Shown here: positions 24,059 through 32,500 of the stretch, piece after piece
Numbering within the stretch: the first letter of the stretch is position 1
Layout: each line of letters opens with the position of its first letter
Source of the DNA: an uncultured Eubacteriales bacterium
Lineage (GTDB): Bacteria > Bacillota > Clostridia > Oscillospirales > Acutalibacteraceae
Assembly: GCA_934457415.1 (NCBI GenBank)
Contig: CAKSHM010000006.1
Span: 62,001 to 126,000 of the forward strand
Direction: 5' to 3'
Length of the DNA stretch: 64,000 bases
The notes under the pieces: generated by a model
The model's database searches: none
What the model saw: only the letters and a program-made list of their open reading frames with translations
Told to the model about the DNA's origin: nothing
Program-made: the position numbers and the translations under genes

Positions 24059-24262
24059 TTATTTATCCATGTTAAAGCGCTTTTTAAATCTGTCAACACG
24101 ACCGCCGGTATCTACCAGCTTCTGCTTACCTGTAAAAAACGGATGACATTTAGAACAAATATCCAAACGAATGTCCTTCTTTGTTGAGCGTGTTTCAAAT
24201 TCTGCACCGCAGGCACATTTAATAGTTACCTTTTCATACTGCGGATGTATTCCTTCCTTCAT
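24059..24262 (-). CDS. rpmE: Ribosomal protein L31
   Basis: The 67-residue protein begins MKEGIHPQYEKVTIKCACG and is the zinc-containing (C+) form of L31: CACG near residue 16 and CSKCHPF near residue 36 give the CxC and CxxC ligands. It ends TGGRVDRFKKRFNMDK, the usual tail. The ATG at 24262 has GGGGTG upstream; the reading frame stays open upstream but homologues begin here. It has its own promoter (24307-24335) and terminator. A non-zinc paralogue, if present, is outside the window. Confidence 0.97.
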   Translation of the reverse strand: MKEGIHPQYEKVTIKCACGAEFETRSTKKDIRLDICSKCHPFFTGKQKLVDTGGRVDRFKKRFNMDK

Positions 24263-24306
24263 TCCGGTCACCCCTTTCAACATTCTGTAATCAATATAAC
24301 ATTGAC

Positions 24307-24335
24307 ATTTTAACACACATTATCTCAAAATGCAA
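24307..24335 (-). promoter_or_regulatory. Sigma-A type promoter of rpmE
   Basis: On the minus strand TTGCAT (24335-24330) and TAAAAT (24312-24307) are 17 nt apart, placing the start site near 24300, about 38 nt before the ATG. Confidence 0.7.
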
Positions 24336-24352
24336 GCATATTTTAATTTAAA

Positions 24353-24961
24353 TTAAGAAATTTTTTTCCTGATTGCTTCATACCATTCTACCGCTTTGAA
24401 TTTCATAACATATTTCTGCGGATTTTCAGCCATTTTGCTTGCACTTTCGCTTGCACTGTCCGAGAGCTTTCCTTTTGCGGCTGACGGAATACAAACCGAC
24501 GGAAAAACCACGCACCACCAGTTGTGTCCCTCTGCTTTTCCGAGCCTGACTATCAGCGCAGGATATTTCCCCGCAGGAAGAGTAAAGCTGTCATAAACCC
24601 TTGTATCAAAATAACTCTCCCCTATGCTTACTTCGGCTTTATAATCATATCCGTTTTCTTTTATTACCCTTTCGGCAGCTTTCTTTATTCTTTCGGTTTC
24701 GGAATTTGATATATCAATCGCGTCCTCTAAGCTGTCACAGTCCGAAAGCTTAGAGGAGCATTCCTTAAGTATTGCGTCCCTGACTTTTAGCTTAAGTGCC
24801 TGATCCTCTTCAGAATCCGAATTTGCAAGAATGTGAAGCCTTAAAACATTTTCTCTTAAATTGTCACACTTGGCGTTAAAATCCGTAAAGCTTAACAGCA
24901 CCGAGGCAATAAGCCCGAAAAGAATTCCGAAATGTATGCTTTTTTCTTTTATGTTTTTCAT
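24353..24961 (-). CDS. spoIIR: Stage II sporulation protein R
   Basis: SpoIIR is made in the forespore under sigma-F and exported to trigger SpoIIGA cleavage of pro-sigma-E in the mother cell. The 202-residue protein has an N-terminal hydrophobic export segment (about residues 10-27). Diagnostic stretches follow: NVLRLHILANSDSEEDQALK, KVRDAIL, then VSIGESYFDTRVYDSFTLP and GKYPALIVRLGKAEGHNWWC. It lies 64 nt after ispE on the same strand and close to sigG. No clear sigma-F promoter was picked out by eye. Confidence 0.95.
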   Translation of the reverse strand: MKNIKEKSIHFGILFGLIASVLLSFTDFNAKCDNLRENVLRLHILANSDSEEDQALKLKVRDAILKECSSKLSDCDSLEDAIDISNSETERIKKAAERVIKENGYDYKAEVSIGESYFDTRVYDSFTLPAGKYPALIVRLGKAEGHNWWCVVFPSVCIPSAAKGKLSDSASESASKMAENPQKYVMKFKAVEWYEAIRKKIS

Positions 24962-25025
24962 TTTTATTTCCTGCTTTCATTGAACTTAATCCAATTATCG
25001 GCAGAAATAAAAATTTTTAATCAGT

Positions 25026-25865
25026 TTATTCTGTTATTATTCCTTTTTCGCAAAAGACTGCAATGTAAGCCTCAAATTCTTTTTGCTTTAATATTTCTTC
25101 CTTTGCTTTTTGCGCCTTGGTATATGATGAAAAAATTCCAAAAACAAACGGTCCGCTGCCCGAAAGCCCTGAACCTAATGCCCCGAATTCCTTTAATAGC
25201 TCAAAGGTCTTATTATGCAAGCCGTCAAAATCAAAGTCATTTTTTAAAAATTTAAAAGGATTTTCAAAATTGTTATAAAGTGCATTTAAAAAAGCCTCTG
25301 TTCCGTTTCTTTTTAATGCTTCCGAATCCGCTTTTTTATACATTTCGGCGGTAGATTTCTTTTCCCCGTCCCTTAAAAGCAGAGTATAAAAATTTTTGAG
25401 GGGGCTGATTTTTTCTAATTCTTCTCCTATTCCCCTCGCTCTCGCCGTTCCTCCGAAAAGGCAAAACGGCACGTCCGCTCCGACCTTTAAGCCTATATTT
25501 ATCAAAGCTTCTTTGCTTAAATTTGTCTCATAAAGCCTATCAAGACCTATTATTACAGCCGCCGCGTCAGCGCTGGGTCCGCCGAGTCCGGCTCTTAGCG
25601 GAATATGCTTTTTTATTTGTATTTCCGCTCCGCCTTTAATTTTTGTAAACTCAAAAAAGTGCTTTGCCGCAATAAAGGCAGTATTATCTTCGGAGCAAAG
25701 CTCCTTTAAATCGGCAGAAAATGAAATCCTGTCGCTTTTCTCAATAAAAACCTCGTCAAAAAGCGAAACCGACTGCATAACCGTATCAATATTATGATAT
25801 CCGTCCTCGCGCTTATTTAAAATATCAAGGGTTAAATTTATCTTGGCATTTGCTCTGATATACAT
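25026..25865 (-). CDS. ispE: 4-diphosphocytidyl-2-C-methyl-D-erythritol kinase
   Basis: This 279-residue GHMP kinase carries out the fourth step of the MEP isoprenoid pathway, phosphorylating CDP-methylerythritol. Motifs: RANAKINLTLDILNKREDGYHNIDT at the N-terminus (substrate lysine and tyrosine), the GHMP loop PLRAGLGGPSADAAAV (about residue 90) and GALGSGLSGSGPFVFG near the C-terminus. It starts 1 nt after the upstream VanZ-like gene stop. The window also encodes IspH, consistent with MEP-route isoprenoids supplying undecaprenyl phosphate. Confidence 0.95.
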   Translation of the reverse strand: MYIRANAKINLTLDILNKREDGYHNIDTVMQSVSLFDEVFIEKSDRISFSADLKELCSEDNTAFIAAKHFFEFTKIKGGAEIQIKKHIPLRAGLGGPSADAAAVIIGLDRLYETNLSKEALINIGLKVGADVPFCLFGGTARARGIGEELEKISPLKNFYTLLLRDGEKKSTAEMYKKADSEALKRNGTEAFLNALYNNFENPFKFLKNDFDFDGLHNKTFELLKEFGALGSGLSGSGPFVFGIFSSYTKAQKAKEEILKQKEFEAYIAVFCEKGIITE

Positions 25866-26564
25866 TTAATAAACTCCGAAAGTAATTTTATTTAAGCCTT
25901 CTTTTATCGGCTTTATCCTCAAAATATAAAAAGCGGCAGTTGCACCCGAAAAATTCAAAATAAAATCGTCTATATCGCAGGAGCCCGTCATAAATATAAA
26001 CTGCAAAAGCTCGATTGCGATAATCACCGAGGCACAAAAAAGCGCAAATATATGAGCCTTGCGTGACTTTCTGAAAACAGTCGGGAACAGAAGCGCAAAC
26101 GGCATAAAGACCGCTAAATTACCGATAATATTTACAAAAATATCAGAAAACGAGAGCAGTCCGTGATTATAGCCGTTTATAAAAATCATAAATGTTTTTA
26201 AGGGAATGAAATTTGTTCTGTATTTAATATAATCAATTCTTTGCTCCCGGGAAGCCGTGAAAAATACCGTTATATCCCTGCCGAACGTTCCGTCAAACAG
26301 GGTAAGCTCCAAAACCGCGCAAGAATAAACCGCCAGCATAACCTTAAAGGTGCAAAGCATAATTTTGCGTGAATCTTCCGCCTTATGATTTTTACATCTT
26401 ATATAAGAGCCGATATGAGCAAAAACCATCATCAAAACCGCCCAAACGGGTCTTACAATGTGGTTTATACCGGTATTTTTAATATTGCTTCCGAAAAAGA
26501 AGACTGCAAAAACAAATGATATATAATAAAACAGAGCAGAATATATTCTGTATTTCTTAATCAT
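25866..26564 (-). CDS. VanZ-family membrane protein
   Basis: The 232-residue protein has about six hydrophobic segments and the VanZ-like layout: a loop with NFIPLKTF, then GNLAVFMPFALLFP and IELLQFIFMTGSCDIDDFILN, whose acidic DIDD followed by N is typical. VanZ proteins are linked to teicoplanin resistance in one cluster, and the wider family is probably membrane-associated in envelope functions of unknown mechanism. It is directly upstream of ispE on the same strand. It is divergent from sigG with 121 nt between. Confidence 0.85.
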   Translation of the reverse strand: MIKKYRIYSALFYYISFVFAVFFFGSNIKNTGINHIVRPVWAVLMMVFAHIGSYIRCKNHKAEDSRKIMLCTFKVMLAVYSCAVLELTLFDGTFGRDITVFFTASREQRIDYIKYRTNFIPLKTFMIFINGYNHGLLSFSDIFVNIIGNLAVFMPFALLFPTVFRKSRKAHIFALFCASVIIAIELLQFIFMTGSCDIDDFILNFSGATAAFYILRIKPIKEGLNKITFGVY

Positions 26565-26685
26565 TATATCACCGTATATTAAATATTACTTTTTTCTTCC
26601 CGACTTGTCAAGGGGGGACAGAAAATGTTTAGTTTTTTCTTTTCAGGCAATAATAAATTAAAACAACGGAGGTGCCTTGAAAGCT

Positions 26686-27456
26686 ATGTATAATAACAAA
26701 GTGAACATCTGCGGGGTGGATACTTCAAGTCTCCCGCTTTTAAAGGAAAAGGAAAAAATCGAGCTTTTAAAACGGGTGAAAAACGGTGATAAATCGGCAA
26801 GAGACGAGCTTGTAAACGGAAATTTAAGATTGGTTTTAAGCGTTGTTCAACGCTTTTCGGGAAGAGGCGAAGCCCCGGACGATCTGTTTCAGATAGGCTG
26901 TATAGGGCTTATGAAATCAATTGACAATTTCGATGTCAATCAGAATGTTCGGTTTTCGACCTATGCCGTTCCTATGATAATAGGTGAAATCAGAAGATAT
27001 TTAAGGGACAATAATTCGGTAAGAGTAAGCCGCTCGATAAAGGACACCGCCTATAAAGCAATGCAGGCAAAAGAAAAGCTCACGGCAAAATATATGCGCG
27101 AGCCGACCGTAAGCGAAATTGCAAAGGAAATTGATATGAAAAGAGAGGATGTTGTAATAGCGCTTGAAAGCATAATAGACCCTATTTCGCTTTACGATCC
27201 CGTTTACAGCGACGGCGGAGACACAATATATGTTCTTGACCAAATCGGTGATAATTCCGACGCCGACTGCTGGCTCGACGAGCTGGCACTCAAGGATTCA
27301 ATAAAGCATTTGAGCGACCGCGAAAAATCCATTCTTTCTTTAAGGTTTATGCAGGGAAAAACTCAAATTGAGGTTTCCGAAGAAATAGGAATTTCTCAGG
27401 CACAGGTTTCAAGACTCGAAAAATGCGCTATTAAAAAAATTAAAAACAAACAATAA
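26686..27456 (+). CDS. sigG: Sporulation sigma factor G
   Basis: The 256-residue protein is the late forespore sigma factor. YNNKVNICGVDTSSLPLLK at the N-terminus is the SigG-specific leader (B. subtilis begins RNKVEICGVDTSKLPVLK) and separates it from SigF. Region 2 has DDLFQIGCIGLMKSIDNFD and FSTYAVPMIIGEIRRYLRDN; region 4 has LSDREKSILSLRFMQGKTQ and ISQAQVSRLEK. I place the start at the ATG 26686, with GGAGGTG at 26668-26674 (11 nt); a TTG at 26677 is only 2 nt from that site. It is a single gene followed by hairpin repeats. Confidence 0.95.
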   Translation: MYNNKVNICGVDTSSLPLLKEKEKIELLKRVKNGDKSARDELVNGNLRLVLSVVQRFSGRGEAPDDLFQIGCIGLMKSIDNFDVNQNVRFSTYAVPMIIGEIRRYLRDNNSVRVSRSIKDTAYKAMQAKEKLTAKYMREPTVSEIAKEIDMKREDVVIALESIIDPISLYDPVYSDGGDTIYVLDQIGDNSDADCWLDELALKDSIKHLSDREKSILSLRFMQGKTQIEVSEEIGISQAQVSRLEKCAIKKIKNKQ

Positions 27457-27460
27457 ATAG

Positions 27461-27614
27461 GCTCCCTTCTTATTGACGAATGTCAATACAGAAGGGAGCT
27501 GTCGTTCTAGATGCTAGATATTAGATTTTAGATATTAGACCATGGTGTGCCTAACGGCACATGATATAACCAAACCCAAGCTTCCCCTTTCAACTAAAGG
27601 GGAAGCTTGGGTTT
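27461..27614. repeat. Mosaic intergenic repeat, copy 2 (after sigG)
   Basis: This stretch shares modules with 17736-18025 in a different order. First is a near-perfect 17-bp hairpin with arms GCTCCCTTCT TATTGAC at 27461-27477 and the complement at 27482-27499 (one bulged C). Then comes TTCTAGATGCTAGATATTAG at 27505, identical to copy 1, with a second TAGATATTAG. Next is a TGTGCC/GGCACA mini-hairpin (27546-27561), ATATAACCAAACCC, and a perfect 19-bp hairpin (27572-27590 with 27596-27614, loop CAACT). The first hairpin, 5 nt after the sigG stop, could also help end sigG transcripts. Confidence 0.75.
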
Positions 27615-27636
27615 CAGCAAGTCTCAAGCAAAGTCC

Positions 27637-27677
27637 AAGCCCGTACCGCTTTAATAAAACAGTACGGGCTTATATTT
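27637..27677 (+). terminator. Terminator-like hairpin downstream of sigG
   Basis: A perfect 10-bp stem AAGCCCGTAC (27637-27646) with GTACGGGCTT (27662-27671) is followed by ATATTTT. It lies beyond the repeat modules and could stop transcripts from sigG. Confidence 0.6.
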
Positions 27678-27686
27678 TAAAGGGGA

Positions 27687-27725
27687 TTTCGGTAGTCTGA
27701 GGGCGAAAGCTTTTCGCCGCCGAAA
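27687..27725 (-). terminator. Structured element, possible degV terminator
   Basis: TTTCGG (27687-27692) pairs with CCGAAA (27720-27725), and inside it GGCGAAA (27702-27708) pairs with TTTCGCC (27712-27718). Read on the minus strand, the fold is followed by TCCCCTTTAAAAT. It lies about 55 nt past the degV stop, so it may end degV transcripts, but the U-run is weak. Confidence 0.4.
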
Positions 27726-27780
27726 TTTCGGAATATTCCCATTTTCCCCTGATTCATACTATGTCAGGTTTTATCAGGTG

Positions 27781-28644
27781 TTACGAAACATCGCTTTTTC
27801 TTAAGAAAAGCACTCCCAATGTATCAGCGCCGCAGTGTGAAGAAATAGTGCAGCCTGCCCTTGTGATAAATACTTCGTCAAACGAAACAAGCGATTTTAC
27901 AAGCTCTGTAACAGATTTAACGATTTCCTCATCACAGCCCGCATGTGTGATAAATACACGGTTTGTAACAATATCGTCCTTATCCGATAAGCGTTCCTTA
28001 ACATATTCAAGCAAAACATCACCGAATTTTCCGCGGTATTTTTTGCCTACACCCATTTTCCCGTTTTTAACCTCAATACAGGGTTTTAATTTTAAAAGAT
28101 TTGCGCCGAGCATAGAAAGCGCCGAGCATCTGCCGCCCTTATAAAGGTATTCAAGACTGTTTATAACAAAAGACGCGTCCACCTTGCCCGCAAGCTCATT
28201 TACTCTTTTTACGATTTCTTCAGCTTCAAGGCCCTGCTCGACCATATCCTCTGCCGCGAGAACAAGCAGTCCGCCGCCCGTAGAAAGGTTTCTTGTATCA
28301 ACGACATAAACATTTCCTATCTCCTCCGCCGCGATACAGGAATTATTATAGGTTGAAGACATTTCGGAGCTTATTGTGAAATGAATGACGGTTTTACCCT
28401 CATTTACGAATTTTGAAAAGAACTCGGTGCATTCGCCGACATTTGTAGCTGTAGTTTTCGGAAGCTCGCCTGTAATATCATGGTGCTTATAGATATCGTC
28501 CGGAGCGATATCGACGCCGTCCTTAAAAGCTTTATCGCCGAGGGTTACTCCGAGCGGAAGCACGGATATTCCGTAACGCTCAAGCAGGGCGGGACCTAAA
28601 TCGGTTGTGCTGTCGCTGGTTATTACTATATTGGAATTACTCAA
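27781..28644 (-). CDS. DegV family fatty-acid binding protein
   Basis: The 287-residue protein belongs to the DegV/FakB family, which holds a fatty acid for the kinase FakA. It starts with NSNIVITSDSTTDLGP; TTATNVGECTEFF and the SSEMSSTYNN loop follow, with VVDTRNLSTGGGLLVL in the middle and THAGCDEEIV and ITRAGCTISSHCGADTLGV near the end (ligand pocket). The start codon is a TTG at 28644 with CGGAGG 10 nt upstream. It has its own promoter (28686-28714). Whether this copy acts with a FakA kinase cannot be seen here. Confidence 0.92.
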   Translation of the reverse strand: MSNSNIVITSDSTTDLGPALLERYGISVLPLGVTLGDKAFKDGVDIAPDDIYKHHDITGELPKTTATNVGECTEFFSKFVNEGKTVIHFTISSEMSSTYNNSCIAAEEIGNVYVVDTRNLSTGGGLLVLAAEDMVEQGLEAEEIVKRVNELAGKVDASFVINSLEYLYKGGRCSALSMLGANLLKLKPCIEVKNGKMGVGKKYRGKFGDVLLEYVKERLSDKDDIVTNRVFITHAGCDEEIVKSVTELVKSLVSFDEVFITRAGCTISSHCGADTLGVLFLRKSDVS

Positions 28645-28685
28645 TTTTGTTACCTCCGTTATTGCGATTACAATTGATATTATGT

Positions 28686-28714
28686 ATTATATCATTGGAT
28701 TATTAAAAAAACAA
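28686..28714 (-). promoter_or_regulatory. Sigma-A type promoter of the degV gene
   Basis: On the minus strand TTGTTT (28714-28709) and TATAAT (28691-28686) are separated by 17 nt. The start site would fall near 28680, about 35 nt upstream of the TTG start codon. Confidence 0.65.
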
Positions 28715-28842
28715 CATTTTTTTCTTTCCCGTTTAATTACTTGACATTTTCTGACAAATAAAATACAATTAAAAGAGAATAAACGCAAAAAAGAAAGCTT
28801 TTTTAAATTCCGTGCCGCAGGTACACCTAAATTTTCATTATT

Positions 28843-28888
28843 AAAAATATAAAACGAAAATCCCACCGCTTTCGCGATAGGATTTTCG
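28843..28888 (-). terminator. Rho-independent terminator of tRNA-Thr
   Basis: On the minus strand CGAAAATCC (28888-28880) pairs with GGATTTTCG (28863-28855), with a further inner stem capped by GAAA, and is followed by TTTTATATTTTT. It starts 4 nt after the tRNA 3' end. No other gene is seen between degV and this tRNA. Confidence 0.8.
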
Positions 28889-28891
28889 CTT

Positions 28892-28967
28892 TGGAGCTGA
28901 AGATGGGACTTGAACCCACGACCTGCTGATTACGAATCAGCTGCTCTACCAACTGAGCCACTTCAGC
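28892..28967 (-). tRNA. tRNA-Thr (anticodon CGT)
   Basis: A complete 76-nt cloverleaf lies on the minus strand. The acceptor arm is GCTGAAG with CTTCAGC and discriminator T, and CCA is encoded. The D-arm has GCTCAGTTGGTAGAGC, the anticodon stem GCTGA/TCAGC encloses loop TTCGTAA with anticodon CGT (reads ACG, Thr), and the T-arm has GGGTTCAAGTCCC. It is transcribed from a strong promoter at 28987-29015. Confidence 0.96.
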
Positions 28968-28986
28968 GGATTTAAAAAGCAAGATA

Positions 28987-29015
28987 ATTATATCAATAAA
29001 ACTTTATCAAGTCAA
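28987..29015 (-). promoter_or_regulatory. Strong promoter of tRNA-Thr
   Basis: On the minus strand TTGACT (29015-29010) and TATAAT (28992-28987) are 17 nt apart, with the start site about 13 nt upstream of the mature tRNA. The -35 box lies only 1 nt from the Shine-Dalgarno and 9 nt from the start codon of the divergent XRE gene, so the regulator could affect the tRNA promoter or the reverse. Confidence 0.8.
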
Positions 29016-29024
29016 GAGGGAATT

Positions 29025-29489
29025 ATGAAAACCGAATATGCAAGCGAAACAAACAGAAGAATAGCGGAAGCGCGCAAAAATATGGGTTACACTCAACAGG
29101 AGGCTGCCGACCTCATGAATATGAAAAGAAATACCTATGCGAGAATGGAGCGGCTCGGAAATCCTACAATAAGTGAGCTTAAAATGATCAGCGAGCTTTT
29201 TAAGGTCTCCGCCGACTGGCTTTTGTACGGCGATAAGGGTGTATACTGTACATTTGCCTCCTTGCTGCAGCCTCCGAGGCGGCCGCAAAGACTTCATTCG
29301 CCGTCAAACCCGTTTTCGGAGTATCTCCCGTTTTTACCGTCGAGATCGGAGCTGAATATTTTAAAGGTAATTCATATTCTTGCAAAGCCCGATCAGCAAA
29401 GAGTTTTTGATTTTGTTGACGGACTATATCAGACAATGACGGAAGAAAAAATGAAAAAAAGACTCCAAAAAAACACAGATGAAAAATAA
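29025..29489 (+). CDS. XRE-family helix-turn-helix regulator with C-terminal extension
   Basis: The 154-residue protein has an N-terminal XRE/Cro domain (about residues 8-68): NRRIAEARKNMGYTQQEAAD, MNMKRNTYARMERLGNP and ISELFKVSADWLLYG. A Pro/Arg-rich linker follows, then a helical C-terminal segment (LNILKVIHILAKPDQQRVFDFVD) that probably oligomerises. AGAGGG lies 4 nt before the ATG. It is alone and divergent from tRNA-Thr; an intrinsic terminator follows. The target is unknown; autoregulation through the short shared intergenic region is plausible. Confidence 0.82.
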   Translation: MKTEYASETNRRIAEARKNMGYTQQEAADLMNMKRNTYARMERLGNPTISELKMISELFKVSADWLLYGDKGVYCTFASLLQPPRRPQRLHSPSNPFSEYLPFLPSRSELNILKVIHILAKPDQQRVFDFVDGLYQTMTEEKMKKRLQKNTDEK

Positions 29490-29505
29490 AAAATCGGTAT
29501 ATGAA

Positions 29506-29540
29506 ACCGCGGATGTTAAATGCATCCGCGGTCTGTCTTT
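29506..29540 (+). terminator. Rho-independent terminator after the XRE gene
   Basis: A 10-bp perfect stem ACCGCGGATG (29506-29515) with CATCCGCGGT (29523-29532) is followed by CTGTCTTT. It separates the XRE gene from the convergent addA gene. Confidence 0.7.
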
Positions 29541-29577
29541 CATGACGCTTTAAAATTTGATTGCGCCGTATTTTATT

Positions 29578-32500
29578 TTATACATTTATACTCTTTGAAA
29601 GAGCAAAAGAATAAAGTATTTTTTCTTTTACCGGCAGGCGGAAAATTTTCTTACATGCGTCCGAATAAATCGAAATCTGCTCTTTATATTTTTGAGTCAA
29701 TTCTTCCTCGCTTTTAATCCTGTCGGTTTTGAAATCAACAACCACTACGCCGCCGTTTTCAACAAAACAAAGGTCAACGGCTCCCTGAACGATAATATCC
29801 GCTTTTGCGCAGTCCCCGACAAGCGACGGATCTAAGCGGGAAGCAGGAAGCTCTGTTAAAAACCGCATTTCGCGTCTGACATCATTTGAAGCTTTAATTC
29901 TTTTAAAGATTTCGCTTTTAAAGAATAATTCAAGCTTGTTTCTGTCCGCAAGCTCAAACTCCTCTTCTGTTATAAACTGCCATTCTTTTAATCTTTCAAG
30001 CTCGCCCTCTATATTGCCGCAGGCATTAAAATCAAAAAACTGCATAACCTTATGCACGGCTGTACCGCGTTTTGCTCCGCTTACAGCAGACGGTGCAAAG
30101 GACGGAAGAGCCGTAAACGCAAAGCTGTCGCTTTCTTCCTTATTCGCAAGCAGCGAAACCGACGCCTTGGCTCTTATTTTACTCAAAGGCTCAAAGGGGT
30201 AAACAAAGCTGAAATTCTTTTTCATTTGTTTAACAACCTCAAGATCGGGCTTAATTTCCTCCATGTGCTTATTCGCGCCTGTCTTACGGTTAAGCTTTGT
30301 TTTAACCTCGATATCAAGCTTAAAATCGGAGGCCTTTTGCGGAACATACACATCATAGAGCTTTTTAATTTCTTTGGATGACGGGTGCATAAGCAGACAG
30401 GAAAGAATCCAGCCCTGCATATTGTCCGACCTTTTAAGGCTTTCGGTGCTTAATTTCAGAGCTTCCGCATTAACGGAATCCGCGGCGGATTTAACCGATT
30501 TTTCCATATTTTTTGAGGAACAGACAAGAATGAGCCTTTCCTTTGCCCTTGTCATCGCAACATATAAAAGGCGCATTCTCTCCTCTATATTTTTAACCCT
30601 TTTATACTCTGAGACGCATTTATGTCCGACATTGCAGATTTTCAGACCGCGGTCAAAATCGGTATACTTAATACCAATTCCGCAGCTTTCATCATATATA
30701 ATATTAGGCATAGTATCCTTATTATTGAATTTTGTGCAGAGACCGGCAACAATACATACAGGAAACTGCAAACCCTTTGATTTGTGCATTGATTTTAAGG
30801 CTACACAGTCATCATCACCGCAGGAAACGGAGATACCGGAATTTTTAAGTCCGTTAAGCCGTTTTAAAAGCGAGGACAGGTTGCCTGCCGCGTCAGCAGA
30901 AATACCTGAAATAACAGACATAAGCTTTAAAAGATTTTTTCTTCTTTTATCTCCTCCGGCGAGAGTAGAACAAATACTTAAAAAATCAGTTTTTTCCATA
31001 CATTCGAAAGCAAATTTATCACAAGGAAGAACGGTTGCCCGCAGTCTCAAAGCCTTTAAATAATCTAAAAACTCACTGCATTTTTCATTTCCGTTTTTAG
31101 CTGCGGCAATAACAGAAGAAAAAAGGCTGATATTTTTATTTCCCGTCCGGATTTCCGCCAAATCATCGGGCGTAAACCCGAAAATCGGGGACATCATTAC
31201 GCAGAGCATATCAACATCGGATTTCGGATTATCAACAATTTTAAGCAGTGAAATAAACACTGAAATTTCATAGGTTTCAAAAAAATCCTCGCTCCCTAAT
31301 GCAACGGGAATTTTTCTTGCGGAAAATTCGTCGAAATAATAGTCGGCTTTACCCGAAACGGTCGGCAAAAGAACGGTAATATCACTGTATTTTAAAGCTC
31401 TTGATTTTCCGTCCTTTTCTATCTGCATTTTTTCATTCATCAATGCCTCGATTTTATCGGCGACTGCAATTGCCTCAAATTCGGCAATTGCCTTTGTTTC
31501 ATCGTCAGAATCGGTATCGGACAATGCGTCGGCAAGAATTATTTCCGTTTTATTAAATTCCGCTTCGGGAAAATTTCCCGACGGCTTTAAAGCCTCATTT
31601 ACATCATATACAATTTTCCCCATTCTGCCGTCCATAATGTTTTCAAATATAAAATTTGTAAAATCGCAGATTTCCTTTCGGCTTCTGAAATTTTCGGCAA
31701 GAATTATCCTTTTTACCGACCCGTTTTCTTTTCTGTTTATAAAATTATCGGGGTTTGAACCGCGAAAGCCGTAAATACTTTGTTTGACATCGCCTACCGT
31801 AAAAAGACGCTTTCCGCTATCTGACAGGATTTCAAACATTCTGCTCTGCAAATCGTTTACATCCTGAAATTCATCTACCAAAACCCCGTCATATCCTGAG
31901 ATTATCCTTTCGCGGATTTTAGCGTTTTCACCGTTTTTCTCGCACAAAAGGTTAAAAGCAAGCTGTTCACTTAGGGCAAAGGTAAGATAATTCTTATCTG
32001 CACAGAGCTTAAAGAATTCCTCAGAGAATTCCTTTACAAGTCCGCACAAAAGTGCAACAGGCTCAAAACACATTTTAAGTTCTCTTTCGGTTTCCGCCTT
32101 ATTTTTATCGAAAATATCCTTTAGCTTTAAAACCGATTTTTTAAACTCTTCTCTGTGCAATTTATAAACCGCGCTAAACGGATTATCCTTTTCTAAGGAC
32201 GGCGAGCGCGCAATATTTGCGGCAGGCATTGCATTTACAGCCCTATCCCAATCCCCTTCTCTTAAAATATCGCATAATTCATCGGCAAGCAAAGAAAGGG
32301 TTTCGCAGTCGCGCTTTAAGCTTTCCTTGCTTTTTTCTATAAAAACCGACGCGTCCGCTGCCGCTTTTACATGTTCTTTTAATGCAAGCGCTGTTTCTTT
32401 TGCCGAATCGAACATCATTTTATACCATGGATGGGAATTATCAAACGGTATTTTATAAAGGTCAACAAGGTTATTTAAAAATTCGTCGGGGAAAGGCATA

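Noticed and set aside
17736..27614. CRISPR array, considered because similar repeats occur after glnN and after sigG
   Set aside because: Repeats are not regularly spaced, have mixed order and contain long hairpins; no cas genes are present.
30374..31063. 229-codon plus-strand open frame inside addA
   Set aside because: It lies fully opposite conserved helicase motifs of addA, and its translation is Ser/Leu-rich with no recognisable domain.
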